DNA of 64,000 nt, taken from contig JAKGHH010000002.1 of NCBI GenBank assembly GCA_022828595.1, forward strand, positions 103,723,254-103,787,253, written 5' to 3'. Below, piece by piece: positions 34,304-44,880 of the stretch. How positions within the stretch are numbered: the stretch's first letter is position 1; each line of letters starts with the position of its first letter. Made by a program: the position numbers and the translations under genes. The notes below the pieces were generated by a model, which made no database searches, was not told the origin of the DNA, and worked only from the letters and a program-made list of their open reading frames with translations. The DNA comes from Nelumbo lutea (lineage: Eukaryota; Streptophyta; Magnoliopsida; Proteales; Nelumbonaceae).

Positions 34304-36212
34304 TGAAAGAATGGTAGGATCCATCTAATGGACGCCAAAAAGGTTGTGGAATGAGTGGGCGAATTTCAAAAATTTTCCTACCTTCTACCAACTGGGAATC
34401 ACATTCCCTAAATTTAGAATACAATATTCAAGGATCCTACTTGAACCATAATCGAACCAGATCTGAACCAAAAAGCAAAAGGGAGGAATATACCTGATCC
34501 AGAGAAGCAGTATCTCCCAAAGTTGGTGTTCACGCCCAAAGAAGAAACCAAGATCCGCTCCTGTTGAAGATGACACAGTTGTAGATGGAACGGAACCAGC
34601 AGGGTGCGTCCTACACACTGGAACCTTCACAAGAATCCTCTGGAAACTTTGAACACTGAATCTTTCCCAGTCCTTTCGCAAGACTAATGTCAAGAACTGA
34701 TTTCTTGACTCCCTATTGCTGCAAAGATCAAATCTTGCAAGAGGTAATGGCGGCGGCTGGAGGAGAACTCCTGGGACGAAGATGGCTGAACTGCTTCTCT
34801 TGTCTCTGGAGTTTTGTATGAGATCTAATCTCAATTCGCAGGAGGTATCCCTTGCACACAAAAAACCTGGCTCGAAATCTGATATATTTCTCATGGGTTT
34901 CTCCTCCTTTCTTCTTGATTAAGAAACCTCCTAATTAGGAGTTATCCCAATCAAAATCTGTATTTGGATAGGAGATTATCTTAATCCTATCTGCAAATTA
35001 AGTTAGCTTACTCCTGATCTTATCAGAAGGTTACCAGATTCAAATCTAATTTGAATTTGGTCTCCTAGAGTAGATAAGGTTAGAGGTCCAATCCTTTTAC
35101 TAACATTAATCTCAGATTCGCCCCATAGATGGGTGATCATATCAGCCTAGTTCGAAATGGGCCTTTGGCCCATTAAGTGTTCAGTGTTTAACTAGTTTGC
35201 AATCTGCTGCCCAGTTGGGCTTCTTTGTATGGTGTGGGACCCAAGCATTAATCTACACACCATCCGAATTCACTGAAAAACTCAATAAACCCCTGAGCCC
35301 ATCATATGGACCCTATGGGCCCAACACTTACATTAAGTGGTCCCTGGGCCAAGCCATCTTATAAAAACTCAGGGACTGTGGGCAGGTGCAAGATTAGCCC
35401 ATCAGGTACTATCCTAAATGGTCTTACACTTAACCTCTCAGCCCTTAATGATCAAGCACTGCCCGACAAGAGAGGACCTCTCCCTCGGCTGCAAGGAACA
35501 GTGCCGCACTCTCTACTCACATGGATCCCGGGAATTAAAACCATTTGCAAATATTTCGAAATGGTACATATATATATAAATATATTAATTTTGAAAAACA
35601 AAATTCCAACGATTGAAATCAACTGTTGGCAGTTTGGTTTCCATCAAAGAGAGTGCATCCCGATCATTACCCTTTGTCCGACAAAGGGGCTGATCTTGTC
35701 AGTATGATCACCCACTCAGATGAATTCTCAGAATTTCCCAACATACCCAGGTATTGATCCCCATCTAAGGATCTCACTGATTGGCATATCAAAGATAGCC
35801 CGATCTGACACCTAGTAAAGTGTCATAATCGAGTCTAAGGGTCAGGTGTAACTTTCCAGTTTTGCCCATATGTCTCCAAGGTCCAGGGCAATACTGGAAA
35901 TCTGGTCCGGTTCAAGGATTCAAGTAATCCCATACTGCATGTGCCTTGGGTCTTACCCTGGTGGCCGAGACAGGCCATCCCAACACTTGGTGGCTCACCA
36001 GTATCAGCCTTGGTAGGATAAACCCCCCAGACTTATCCAATGGCTGTGAACATTTAAAACTAACACGAGTCTCTTTAAGTGTCCAGTTTTAGGGTCTTAC
36101 ATAGAATTATACCAAACAACATGAATCAAACATGCACTTTAATTTATTTCCACTAAATAACAAAAGTACATCAAATCGGATTGAAGCTAAGGGCATACAA
36201 AACTGTCTAACA
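34304..36212 (-). repeat. Copia D 5' LTR
   Basis: This 1909-bp LTR pairs with 18722-20668. The length difference is a 38-bp deletion near 35270, where the other copy reads through the CAGCCACATGGG block. CGAAG follows at 36213. Confidence 0.93.
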
Positions 36213-36405
36213 CGAAGAGCCGGGGAGTTTGTCCATACCTGTGGATGGACCAGAAGGTTATCTTCTAGCTGTGAAGGACAGTATCATCGACCATGTCAAG
36301 GCCATGCGAAAAAGTCGGGAGGCTATCTTCGAAGAAGATGTCTTGAAGTGGGCCGAGCTGGCTCCAGGCGCTCTCTTGCGACTAGTTGCCAACCACTATA
36401 TGGTG

Positions 36406-36486
36406 GTGAGCCTTCTACCTTTCCTCTCCCCCTTTCTCTTCTCTTCTCTCTCTCTTTTTTTTTGACGTCGGCTTTCTGGTTTGCAG
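36406..36486 (+). other. Candidate intron 2 of the antisense ORF
   Basis: The donor is GTGAGC and the acceptor GGTTTGCAG, after a long CT-rich tract (36412-36465). Its length is 81 bp, so the frame is kept with or without splicing, but the CT tract makes splicing likely. Confidence 0.6.
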
Positions 36487-36996
36487 GTTAACTCCACTGG
36501 TCGTGCATTGCCTTGCTAGGTGGCGATTCACACGAAGGAAGCCATCGACGCCAGAACGCAGATGTAGAGTCTCCACCGTGACTTGAACCATGCTCGGGGT
36601 GAGGCACTTAGGGCCAAGAAGGGGGTTGAGGCCCAGAAGGAGCTTATCCTGACTCAAGAGAGGCAGATTTCCTCACTGAGCGAGGAGAAAACATGTCTGG
36701 AGCAGGAGATTACAGACCTCAAAGCTTCTATCCCGCAAGAGAGGGTCAAGGCCCTCGAGAGCTTCAAGGAGTCCGCAGAATTTGAGGCTTTGCAGGTTGA
36801 ATATGGATTGGACTCTTACCGCACAGGGTTCAAATTGTGTCGTTACTTAGTTCGTCAGAAGTTTCCCAACCATGATCTAGTTGGGATCACAATGGCGGAC
36901 TTGGACCCTGAAGTGGCCAAGGAGGCGGACGTAGAGCCCGATTCTTTCAGGGAGGAGGGCGTCATTGAGGTCAAGGCGACAGACCCTTCTGAGTGA

Positions 36997-37850
36997 TGGC
37001 TCCTTTCTTTTTTCTCTTTTTGAACTGTGAATGTACTGTCCCAAGCCTTTGAGCTCGGGTAAAAATTGTTGTATCCGAACTCTATTTTAATGAAGTATAG
37101 TTTCTTTTGAGTATTTCTGAGTGCAAAAATACTTCTAAGTGTGAGTGGACTCCGAGCTGGGCAATTTAATATATAGGTTACCTGAGCTATTCAGCCGCCG
37201 AGTCGGTGGTGAGGATAACTGAGTGAAGTTGGGTTACTTCGGGTTGCATGGGTTACCCCGGACTATCGGGCTTCTGAGCTGAGTAAGAGCAGCATGGGTG
37301 GAGTAGACACCGTAGGGTTCATACATGAGCTATCTTTCCCTTAGGGGTTAGAGATAATTGATTTTTTTGTCAGTTGGACATTTTGTGGCCCTTAGTCTTT
37401 GGGAGGGACTCGCAGTCCATTCCTGGATTTTACCCAGGCTGAAGTGGCAATTGGGGTCTTCTTGTGGCCCTTAGGCTTTTGGAGGGACTCGTAGTCCGCT
37501 CTTGGATTTTACCCAGGCCGAAGTGGCAACTAGGGTCTTCTTGTGGCCCTTAGGCTTTGGGAGGGACCTGTAGTCCACTCCTGGATTTAGTTGCTCCTTA
37601 GAGACCTCTAAGGAACTAAATGTCAGAGGACCTAGGGTATTAACCTGGCAGGGTTGCTCCGATGGCTAGGTTAGTACTCCCATATTAGACTGCGGGCTTA
37701 GAAATCACAATCTGAGAGTTACAACTTGCTTACTTGTTTTCGGGGCAGATGCTTTGGTTCGTAATCAAAGATAGTACCGCCTTAGGTTGCTAATGTTCCA
37801 TGCGTGGGGTATTTTCTTTTCACCTAGGGTTTTGAGCTCGTACGTGCCCT
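36997..37850. other. Tat spacer between the antisense ORF and pol
   Basis: No reading frame of note. The first 150 bases would be the 3' UTR of the antisense ORF, with a possible AATGAA-type poly(A) signal near 37090. A 79-bp tandem repeat lies at 37383-37590. The rest is unassigned until the degraded integrase tail. Confidence 0.6.
37383..37590. repeat. 79-bp tandem repeat, about 2.6 units
   Basis: Units start at 37383, 37462 and 37541, each with TTGTGGCCCTTAG ... GGGAGGGACT ... CTGGATTTTACCCAGG. The third unit is cut short at TAG near 37590. Confidence 0.85.
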
Positions 37851-38933
37851 CTCCTAGTATCCACTTCACTCAGTAGGGACCTTCCCAGTTTGGTCCGAGC
37901 TTACCTATACCAGGCTTAGGTACCATGACTTCTCATAGAACTAGGTCTCCAACACGGAAGTATCACTTTTTGACTCGGGCGTTATAATACTGGGATGCTT
38001 TTTTGCTGGTAGGCTGCAGTCCGGATGTACTCAAGGTCCGGTACTTCTTCTTTTAAGTTGAGGTTGGTGCAGAGCTCGTCATTATTTCCCTCTTCGTCGT
38101 AGGCTTCTAGATGTAGTGTGGGTACCTCGATTTTGGCTGAGATTACTGCTTCCGTGCCATAGGTGAGGTTAAAGGGGGTTTCTCCTGTAGCGGTCTTAGC
38201 TGTAGTTTTGTAGGCCCATAGTACGCTAGGCAATTCTTCTATCCATAGCCCCTTAGCTCGGGATAAGCGAGCTTTCAGTCCGTGGAGTATGGCTCTGTTC
38301 GTGACTTCTGTCTGTCCGTTCGCCTGGGGGTGTGCTACCGAAGTGAAGTTCTATTGTATCCCCATTTCCGCACACCAGTTCTGGAACTTGATATCTGCAA
38401 ACTGCTTACCATTGTCAGAAATGAGCACTCGGGGTAATCCAAAGCGGCATACTATGTTCTTCCAAAAGAAGTTTTGCATGGTTCGAGCTGTGATTGTTGC
38501 TAGGGGTTCCGCTTCTACCCACTTTGTGAAGTAATCTACTGCTACCACTAAGAATTTTCTCTGTCCTATCGCCGGCGGGAATGGTTTGAGGATGTCAATT
38601 CCCCATTGTGCGAAGGGCCATGGGCTGGTGAGGTACTTTAGGTCGGCCGCAGGTTGGTGATGGATGTTGACGTACCTCTGACATTTGTCTTATTTCTTGA
38701 CGAGTTTGAGTGCGTCTGCCTTCGTCATGGGCCAGTAGTACCCTTTCCGTAGTGCTTGTTGTGCGAGAGCCCTACCCCCCAAGTGTCCGCCACACAGGCC
38801 TTCACAGGTGTCATGGAGAACGAGCTCAGCTTCTAACGGTCGCAAACAACGCAAGTAGGGGAGCATGTAGGATCTTCGGTACAATCGCCCGTCTATCATG
38901 ACATACTTGGCTACCTATCGTTCTATCCTCCTG
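37850..38933 (-). pseudogene. Tat integrase
   Basis: Minus strand. An HHCC zinc-binding part lies at 38899-38690 (HDTCEGLCGGHLGG ... ending KK-DKCQRY across a stop). The core has GID (near 38610), LISDNGKQF (near 38420) and the ANGQTEV block (near 38320), which supply D, D and E. The C-terminal block LPSVLWAYKTTAKTATGETP and the following YGTEAV lie at 38233-38140. Stops or frame breaks near 38690, 38350 and 37980 split it. The tail fades around 37850. Integrase joins element cDNA to the chromosome; this copy is inactive. Confidence 0.87.
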
Positions 38934-39871
38934 GCTGCATTGCGATCTATAGGTTGGATTTCATGAAGTAGGTAGCTCGTGAGTGGGTCGATCCAGCTTG
39001 GCTCAGCTTGTGTAATAGGAGCGACCTCTTCTGCCCCCCTGAGAATGCTGGGTTGGGGCAGGTTCTCTATGTGTATAGTCCTCATGGTGTTGTTGCTTGT
39101 GCTAGCTAATTGGGACAGTGCATCGGCCTCAGCGTTCTCAGACCTTGGAATCTGCTTGATGAAATAAGACCAGAAGCCTTGTAGGATTTCTTTGGGTTTG
39201 GCCAAATAGGTGGCCATGGCAGGATCGTGGGCTTCGTAGTCACCGGTGATCTGATTGACCACATGCTGGGAGTCACTACAGATGGCGACGTGCTTTGCTT
39301 GTACTTCTTTTGCTAATGCGAGTCCGACTAGCAGTGCTTCGTACTCGGCTTCATTGTCGGATGCCGCGAACTCGAACCAAAGTGCATACTCTAGTTTCAC
39401 TTCACTTGGTCTGTGTAGTATGGCGCCGGCTTCGCTTCCTTGTTGATTAGACGACCAGTCCACATGAAGGATCTAGGGTTCTTTATCCCAAGTTGGCCCT
39501 ACTTTGACCAGGATTGGTGCCGTACTGGCTGAAGCCTCTTCTCCGTGTCCGATTTCTAGTAGTTCAGGGATTGCGATGCTGAAGGTACACTTTGCTATGA
39601 AGTCAGCCAAGGCTTGGGCCTTAATTGTTGTCCGAGGTTCATATTGGAGGTCGTATTCCCTGAGTTCAGTGGCCTACTTCGTAAGTCTGCCAGATACCTC
39701 GAGCTTGAGTAAGACTTGTCTCAGCGGCCTATTTGTGAGGACTACAACAGTGTGGGCTTGGAAATATAGGCGGAGCTTCCGAGCTACCATGACCAGAGCG
39801 TACGCCAACTTCTCGATCTCTGGGTACCTGGTTTCTACACCCTGCAAAACTTTACTTACGTAGTAGATAGG
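38934..39871 (-). pseudogene. Tat RNase H and archaeal-type second RNase H
   Basis: From 39871 to about 39480 lies the first RNase H remnant and tether (segments like RYPEIEKLAYALV and LREYDLQYEPR, with stops near 39855 and 39678). From 39463 to 38915 is a second RNase H: HVDWSSNQQGSEAGAIL (Asp), DNEAEYEALLVGL (Glu), ICSDSQHVVNQI (Asp) and the SENAEADALSQLAS end. A duplicated RNase H of this kind is a hallmark of the Tat lineage in plants. It would remove RNA from the RNA-DNA hybrid during reverse transcription. Confidence 0.85.
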
Positions 39872-40870
39872 TCATTGGACCCGATGTACTTCTTTTATTA
39901 GTATCGAGTTGACCACCTCATCACTCGCGGAGAGGTACAGCTTTAAAATATCACCCTCCTCGGGTTGGGTCAGAACCAGGATACTAACTAGGTATTTCTT
40001 TAGCTCATCCAAGGTGAGCTGGCACTCTTTAGTCCAATCGAAGTCTTTACTTTTCTTTATTGCCTTAAAAAACGGGTGGCATCGATCTACCGACTTGGAC
40101 ATAAAGCGGCTTAAGGCAGCCATGCGGCCATTCAGCTTTTGAACCTCTTTCAACTTGCGAGGTGGCTTCATTTCTAGAATAGCCTTGCCTTTTTTGGGGT
40201 TTGCCTCGATTCCACGCTGGTTAATTATGTAACCCAGGAATTTACCCGAGGTGACACCAAAGACACACTTACTAGGATTCAGCTTCATATTATACTTGCG
40301 CAGGATTTCGAAAACACACTGCAAGTCACTTATTAAACAGTCTGAAAACCGGGTTTTGACGACCATGTCGTCTACATAACACTCAACCTTATCACCGATC
40401 AACGGCTTAAAAAGTTTGTTGACAAGTCTTTGAAAGGTTGCCTCAACATTTTTTAGCCCGAAGGGCATAACCTTATAACAGTACAAGCCTAACTTGGTTA
40501 TAAACGTTGTCTTTTCCTCATCGGAGGGGTCCATGTTGATCTGGTTGTAGCCCGAGTATGCATCCAGAAAACTCAGCAACTCGTGCCCTGAGGTCGCATC
40601 CACTAGACGATTGATCTTGGGGAGAGGGAAACAATCCTTCGGGCAGGCTCAATTTAGGTCAGTGTAATCAACACACATGCGCCATTTACCGTTGGCCTTT
40701 TTTACCAGAACGGGGTTAGCCACCCAGCTCAGGTAATGGGCCTCTCTAATGAAATTGGTCGCGAGGAGTTTCCCAACCTCCTCATCAACTATCTTCCAGC
40801 GCTCCAGGGCTAGGTTGCATTTTATCTGTCTAATTGCCCTGACTAAAGAATCAATGTTCAATTTATGAGT
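39872..40870 (-). pseudogene. Tat reverse transcriptase
   Basis: Minus strand, two open pieces in one frame (40861-40649 and 40603-39872), separated by a stop near 40650 after CVDYTDLN. Blocks are GKWRMCVDYTDLN, FPLPKINRLVDATSGH, LDAYSGYNQI, MPFGLKNVEATFQRLVN and the catalytic YVDD at 40367-40378, followed by the thumb (LNPSKCVFGVTSGKFLGY) and connection. All catalytic acids are kept, so damage here is limited to one stop. Confidence 0.9.
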
Positions 40871-41560
40871 TATAACCTTAGCATCTATGCCAGGAATTTC
40901 TGCCGCGGACTAGGCAAATACATCTAAATTTCCATGTAGAAAACCAACCAGTCGAGAGCGAAGGGGCTCTTCAATCGTGGTTCCAATTTGGAGAGTTCTG
41001 GCTGGATCTTCCGCTGAGGTCGGAATGTGGATTGTTCCTTTGGTGGTTGTGGTTCGTTCTTTGAAGTATCCTATAGGCCGCTCTAATTCGAGGTCATTTG
41101 CCAGTTTGCCTTTTCCTTTTAGAGCAATGACATAACACTTTCGGGACTCGAGCTGATCGCCCTGAGCCACCCCTACCCCAAAGTCTGTGGGGAACTTCAT
41201 GGCCAGGTAGTAAGTTGACACCACTGCGTGAAGCACGTGAGTGACGGGCCGTCCTACAATGGTGTTGTACAGGGAGGGCGTTGCGACTACTAGGAAGGTG
41301 TGCTCGAACCCCACGATGTTGGGCCATGTACCGACCTCCACAGGTAAGGAAACTCGTCCGAGGGGTCTGACTTCTTCTCCACTGAAGCCCACTAGAGGAG
41401 TGCTGGTGGGCTGGAGGTCACTTTCCCGGAGCCGTATCTTGTCGAAGGTACTTCTGAACAAGACATCGGTCGAACTTTCTGAATCTACCAGGATGCGCCT
41501 GACTTTGAAGTCGTTGGTCTTCATTCTTATGACCAGCGCGTCATCATGGGGGTATTGAAT
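40871..41560 (-). pseudogene. Tat protease region
   Basis: Minus-strand frame 41524-40910. The aspartic protease block reads RILVDSESSTDVLF. Family members have DSGSS, so the Gly after the catalytic Asp-Ser is replaced by Glu, which should disable it. Downstream are LYNTIVGRP, the second protease block, and STYYLAMKFPTDFGVG. A stop near 40910 separates it from RT. It lies between gag and RT in the usual Gypsy order. Confidence 0.85.
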
Positions 41561-41712
41561 CTCTTGTGCGTCATCCTCGGTAAAGAATATAGGGTCCTCA
41601 GTTCACGGTCGCTTTGGAGGGTTCTGCTCCTCACGTTCTAGCTCACGAGATGAAGTCTTTCCTGCTGCCGTGGAACAGCCCGCAACAACCGACCCGCCAG
41701 TGATCGTATTGA

Positions 41713-43548
41713 TTACCCCGTGAACTGGTCTTTCTTCAGGTAGTTGTCTCTGTTCTCTTGGCCTGTGCTGGACTCAGGAACGTCTTTCATTTGCTCCCCT
41801 TGCTGGTCTGTCTGACCCTTATTACTTCTTTGTACAAAGTTTCTCAGGTATCCGCGACGGATGAGCTCCTTGATCTCATCAAGGAGGTTCTTACAGTTTT
41901 CGGTGCTTTGACCGTGGTCCTTGTGAAAATGACAATATACATTTTTATTTCTTTGGGTCAGGTTGCTCCTCAACCTTGGTGGCCACTTTACAAAGGAGGC
42001 GTCCTTTATGGCCATGAGAATTTCCCCACACTTCGCATTGAGGGGCGTGAAGCTTGTTCTTTCAACCGGGGGAGCTCGGGGATGGAAATCTGACCTGTTC
42101 CCCCTGACAGGGGACCTGCTTTTCTTTCTCTTGCCGACTCCGTTGTTCGAGCTGTGGTCTTCCCTTTTCCTTTTCTCCGTTGGGGCTAAAGTCTGTTGGT
42201 TCATCTCTTCCTCAGTGCTGATGAACTGATCTGCGAGCTTCAGGAACTCTGTAATGTTCTTGGGTTTGTTCGCCACCACGTGCCATTTAAACTCTCTATG
42301 AGTAATTCCCTTTTTGGCTGTCGCATGTCTAATGGTTGGGTCTATGTCTGGGATCAACAGGCAGGTGTCATTGAAGTGCATGATGTAGCTTCTGATTGAC
42401 TCTCCTTCCCTTTGGACTATACTGAGAATGCTCTCTTGTGATTTTGGGCACTTTATACTGGTGATGAAGTGTGAGGTGAATAGTTGCACGAGCTGTGCCC
42501 AGCTTTTGGCTGTCCCAGGCATAATGTTTCTATACCAAGTGCGGGCTACTCCTTTGAAAGTCGTGGAGAAGGCGACGCACATACAGGCCTCATCAGACTC
42601 GGTGAGATGCATTTGGGACTGGAATGAATCTACATGGTCATTGGGGTCGAAAGACCCGTTATACTTGTCCAGGGGAGGAACCCTAAAGTTTTTTGGCATC
42701 GAGAAGGCTAGGAGCTCGGGGGATAGCGGAGAGGGTACAAAAAGGAGGGGAGCGGTTTTGGTGACCTTCGAGCTTACCCGTGCTCTACCTTTAGGCTCCG
42801 TAGGTAGGGTGGATGCTTTAGTAGGCCTTTGGCGTTGCTTGGAAGGTTCCGCAGCGGTGCTGCTGACCTATGTACTATCGGATGGTGCTTTGGTCGGGTG
42901 CGACTCGAACTGCCAGCTGTCGTGGGCCGAGAGGCCCTGCCTGGAGTCCTTAGCTAAGACTCCGAACTGGTTTTTTGCAAGAAGGCCTTTAGGTCATGGA
43001 GGTCGAGGTGGGCTGACTCTGGTGGGTCGACCATCTTTTGACCTGCTCGCTTGGAGTGAGGTGGGGTGGACTTGTTTCTCTTTTCTGCCGCGAGACGAGG
43101 CCTGGGAGGTTTCCTCCTGGTCAGGGTGGCTGCCTTGGTGGTGAGGCTTGCTCGGGGTGATCGGGCACTGAGGTGGGGTAGGTTGTTGGTTTTGCCGCAG
43201 CGATGGAAACTGCTGTTGGTATATATGGTGTAGAATCTGTTGTTGGTATTGCTGGAACTGTTGGACCTGCTACATTTGGGCTTGCATAGCCCGTACATAG
43301 TATACTAGGTCGCTTAGTTGGTTTTGTCCTGCTCCCGGAGGAGCTACGAATGGTTCAACGGAGGTTGGGCCTACTACAGGAGGGAAGGGGGTGCTTGCAG
43401 GCCCAAAGGGTTGGGGCACCACAGGTGCTGGGATCCCATCAGCGGGAAGCGGTATGGCAAACTGGCCTACACAGATAGTTGGGGGCTGAAGTTTTGCCCC
43501 AGAGGCATTCGTTTCCCTGAGTTGTCCGGCATTGCTGGAGGAAGCCAT
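41713..43548 (-). pseudogene. gag: Tat gag
   Basis: The start is the ATG at 43548 (MASSSNAGQLRETN), about 60 bases after the primer site. One frame runs to 41713 with stops near 43269, 42988 and 42871. The N-terminal third is Pro/Gln-rich and poorly conserved. The gag domain begins near 42699 (MPKNFRVPPLDKYNGSFDPN) and includes FKGVARTWYRNI and EGESIRSYIMHFN. A single Cys/His-rich segment (CHFHKDHGQSTENC) near 41910-41950 is the zinc knuckle. Gag packages element RNA; this copy is broken by point stops only. Confidence 0.87.
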
Positions 43549-43610
43549 AGGTCTGGTTTCTGAGTTTTCTAGGTGTTCAAAATGGGGATAAAAAGGCTTT
43601 TCGTAAGAAA

Positions 43611-43628
43611 TTCCCACAGACGACACCA
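43611..43628 (-). other. Tat primer binding site
   Basis: On the minus strand it reads TGGTGTCGTCTGTGGGAA, two bases after the LTR end. This is the form seen in many plant Tat elements (usually TGGCGCCGTCTGTGGGAA). Confidence 0.75.
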
Positions 43629-43630
43629 AA

Positions 43631-44350
43631 TGATGTGGCGTAATCCGGCTACTCCCTGCTGGAGGTAACCTGGCTTCTAGCGATGGCGAGGATGGGTTCC
43701 TAAAAGAGAGGAGCTCAGAGATCCTGGGGTGGCTCACCTGACGTGGATGCTCCAATGGTTAAGTTAGTACACAGGGATAATGTTGAGATTGATGATGATA
43801 ACAGTGAGAGCTCAGAGAGTAGAGATTTTGCACAATCAATAATATTAATTGAACATACCTCTGCCCCAGGTGAGTGTGGGGTCTTTTATACACTGGCTCA
43901 GGTGGGTAGGTGGAACGGTTACCGAACCCCTGTTACGATGGAACCTGTCGCGTGTTAGGTGGTTGAAGTGCCGCCAAATGGTAATACTATCACTTCCCGC
44001 CAGAATGGGGAGTTGGTGAAATAATGTTACCGTTATAATAACGGTCCAGCAGGGTTCAGGAAAAAGGGGGGTGCTCCTCGAGGTGGCCATGCGGAGATCT
44101 GTACGGTAGATGGGCTATCTGTGGGATATCCGACTGCTTGGTAGCGAGCTAATGAGTAGCGAGCTTCTCGAGCTCGCGCCTTGGTCTGCCTTTGTGAATG
44201 CTGAAGTGTTCTTGGGCTGAGGTTGTCCCAATTCGGAGTACTAGCATACCCGAGCTCACTTTATACCGAGCTGGCTTATGCCAGGTTGTCACTTGTGTTG
44301 AGTCACGTACACGCGTTGTCTATCTATGAGGTCGGGCCAAATCACCTTTC
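43631..44350 (-). repeat. Tat 5' LTR
   Basis: On the minus strand it ends CGCCACATCA just before the primer site. A TATA box (TATAAAAG on the minus strand) lies at about 43873-43884. The outer end is not certain because the 3' LTR is missing for comparison; the best guess is within 44330-44360. No gene within; ORFs here are chance frames. Confidence 0.6.
43873..43884 (-). promoter_or_regulatory. TATA box of the Tat LTR
   Basis: TGTATAAAAGAC on the minus strand lies about 245 bp before the LTR end, a sensible place for the element promoter. Confidence 0.6.
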
Positions 44351-44359
44351 ATCACTATT

Positions 44360-44653
44360 CAAGCGTGAGGTTCCAAATTTTATTGATTAACCCCTCTTCC
44401 CTATGTCACGACATCTTATTCTCTAACCTACAAGATGAAACCCATCACACGATCCACTCGTTATCAACAATATCCGCTAATAATGCTGCACTCGTAGCAA
44501 AAACTACCACCGAACCCAAGTTAAATCAACTTGTTGCTACTGCTTCCCAACCTCTGAAGTCCAAAGAACGCTGCTGGGCCACTCCCATGACGTCTGTTAC
44601 AACCTTCATGGATATCCACCACACTACAAGGCAAGTTACCGCAACAACAATTC
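44360..44653 (+). pseudogene. Relic of a Copia gag (zinc-knuckle region)
   Basis: In one forward frame the sequence reads GHSHDVCYNLHGYPPHYK (about 44577-44630). This matches the end of the zinc knuckle and the following LHGYPP block of a common Copia gag type. The preceding bases hold further codons with stops and the first Cys pair is not clean. The longest open frame over this stretch (44326-44679) is a different, meaningless frame. The Tat element lies to its left and the LTR of Copia E to its right. An old fragment, lineage unknown. Confidence 0.55.
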
Positions 44654-44865
44654 TGTTAGCAATAGCATATCAGGATTAGGATAGATCCTTTTTTAGTGAA
44701 TCCTATCTTATCCAGATAGTTACTCTTTTTCTTTATCTTGTACTCTTACAGTTGTACTCAACTTCTACTACTGTATCTATAAATAGATCAGTCGAAACAT
44801 ACTGAATCCTAGAAGTTCTTTCCAAACTACTTTTGTTATTTCTATTTCTCTTTCTATAATTTAAC
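44654..44865 (+). repeat. Copia E 5' LTR
   Basis: It starts TGTTAGCAATAGC and ends shortly before the primer site; the expected terminal CA is not seen, so the end is good to a few bases. The TATA box TATAAATA is at 44778-44785. Confidence 0.7.
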
Positions 44866-44866
44866 T

Positions 44867-44880
44867 TGGTATTAGAACCA
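44867..44880 (+). other. Degenerate tRNA-iMet primer site (Copia E)
   Basis: TGGTATTAGAACCA against the usual TGGTATCAGAGCCA, directly before the gag ATG. Confidence 0.75.

Larger units (their letters stand above)
18722..36212 (-). mobile_element. Copia D: minus-strand BARE-1/Angela-like element carrying nested insertions
   Basis: LTRs at 34304-36212 (5') and 18722-20668 (3') flank gag-pol read on the minus strand. Perfect target duplications CGAAG lie at 18717-18721 and 36213-36217. Two younger insertions interrupt it: Athila2 (23608-30020) in protease and a solo Athila LTR (30396-31932) in gag. Without them the element would be about 9.5 kb. The LTR pair differs mainly by a 38-bp deletion in the 5' copy. 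Its integrase frame is unbroken for 400 codons, so it is among the less decayed Copias here. Confidence 0.95.
18395..36996 (+). pseudogene. Extra antisense ORF of the Tat element, three exons, split by Copia D
   Basis: Segments: a partial exon ending at 18446, a GT-AG intron 18447-18523 (77 bp), exon 18524-18721 plus 36218-36405 once Copia D and one CGAAG copy are removed, a GT-AG intron 36406-36486 (81 bp, pyrimidine-rich before the acceptor), and a last exon 36487-36996 ending in TGA. All three exons join in one phase. The product has a Glu/Lys-rich helical region from about 36580 to 36790 that looks coiled-coil, and an acidic tail. I do not recognise a function. Premature stops are near 18430, 18574, 18652, 36517 and 36565. 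Antisense extra ORFs between pol and the 3' LTR are known in Tat elements such as Grande. The 5' end is cut by Copia A. Confidence 0.65.
18390..44350 (-). mobile_element. Tat-lineage Ty3/Gypsy element (minus strand), split by Copia D
   Basis: Read on the minus strand, the order is 5' LTR (about 44350 to 43631), primer site, gag (43548-41713), protease, RT, RNase H with a second archaeal-type RNase H, integrase (38899 to about 37850), tandem repeats, then an extra spliced ORF on the plus strand. Copia D splits that ORF between 18721 and 36213. The 3' LTR is missing because Copia A occupies its place. The Tat call rests on the pol domain order with a second RNase H and on the TGGTGTCGTCTGTGGGAA primer site. 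The right border is approximate to some tens of bases. Several stops show it is dead. Confidence 0.85.

Noticed and set aside
36229..36996. Independent host gene with a coiled coil
   Set aside because: It lies inside a Tat element, its frame continues in 18524-18721 across Copia D, and it has several stops. It fits the known antisense extra ORF of Tat better, though a captured host gene cannot be fully excluded.
39504..39863. Plus-strand ORFs opposite Tat RT and RNase H
   Set aside because: They are shadows of the minus-strand pol domains.
42428..43144. 238-residue plus-strand ORF opposite Tat gag
   Set aside because: It is the complement of the gag frame, whose residues match the Tat family; the plus frame has no recognisable motif.
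44326..44679. 117-residue ORF left of Copia E
   Set aside because: The meaningful frame is another one, where the Copia knuckle block is read; this ORF also crosses into the LTR of Copia E.
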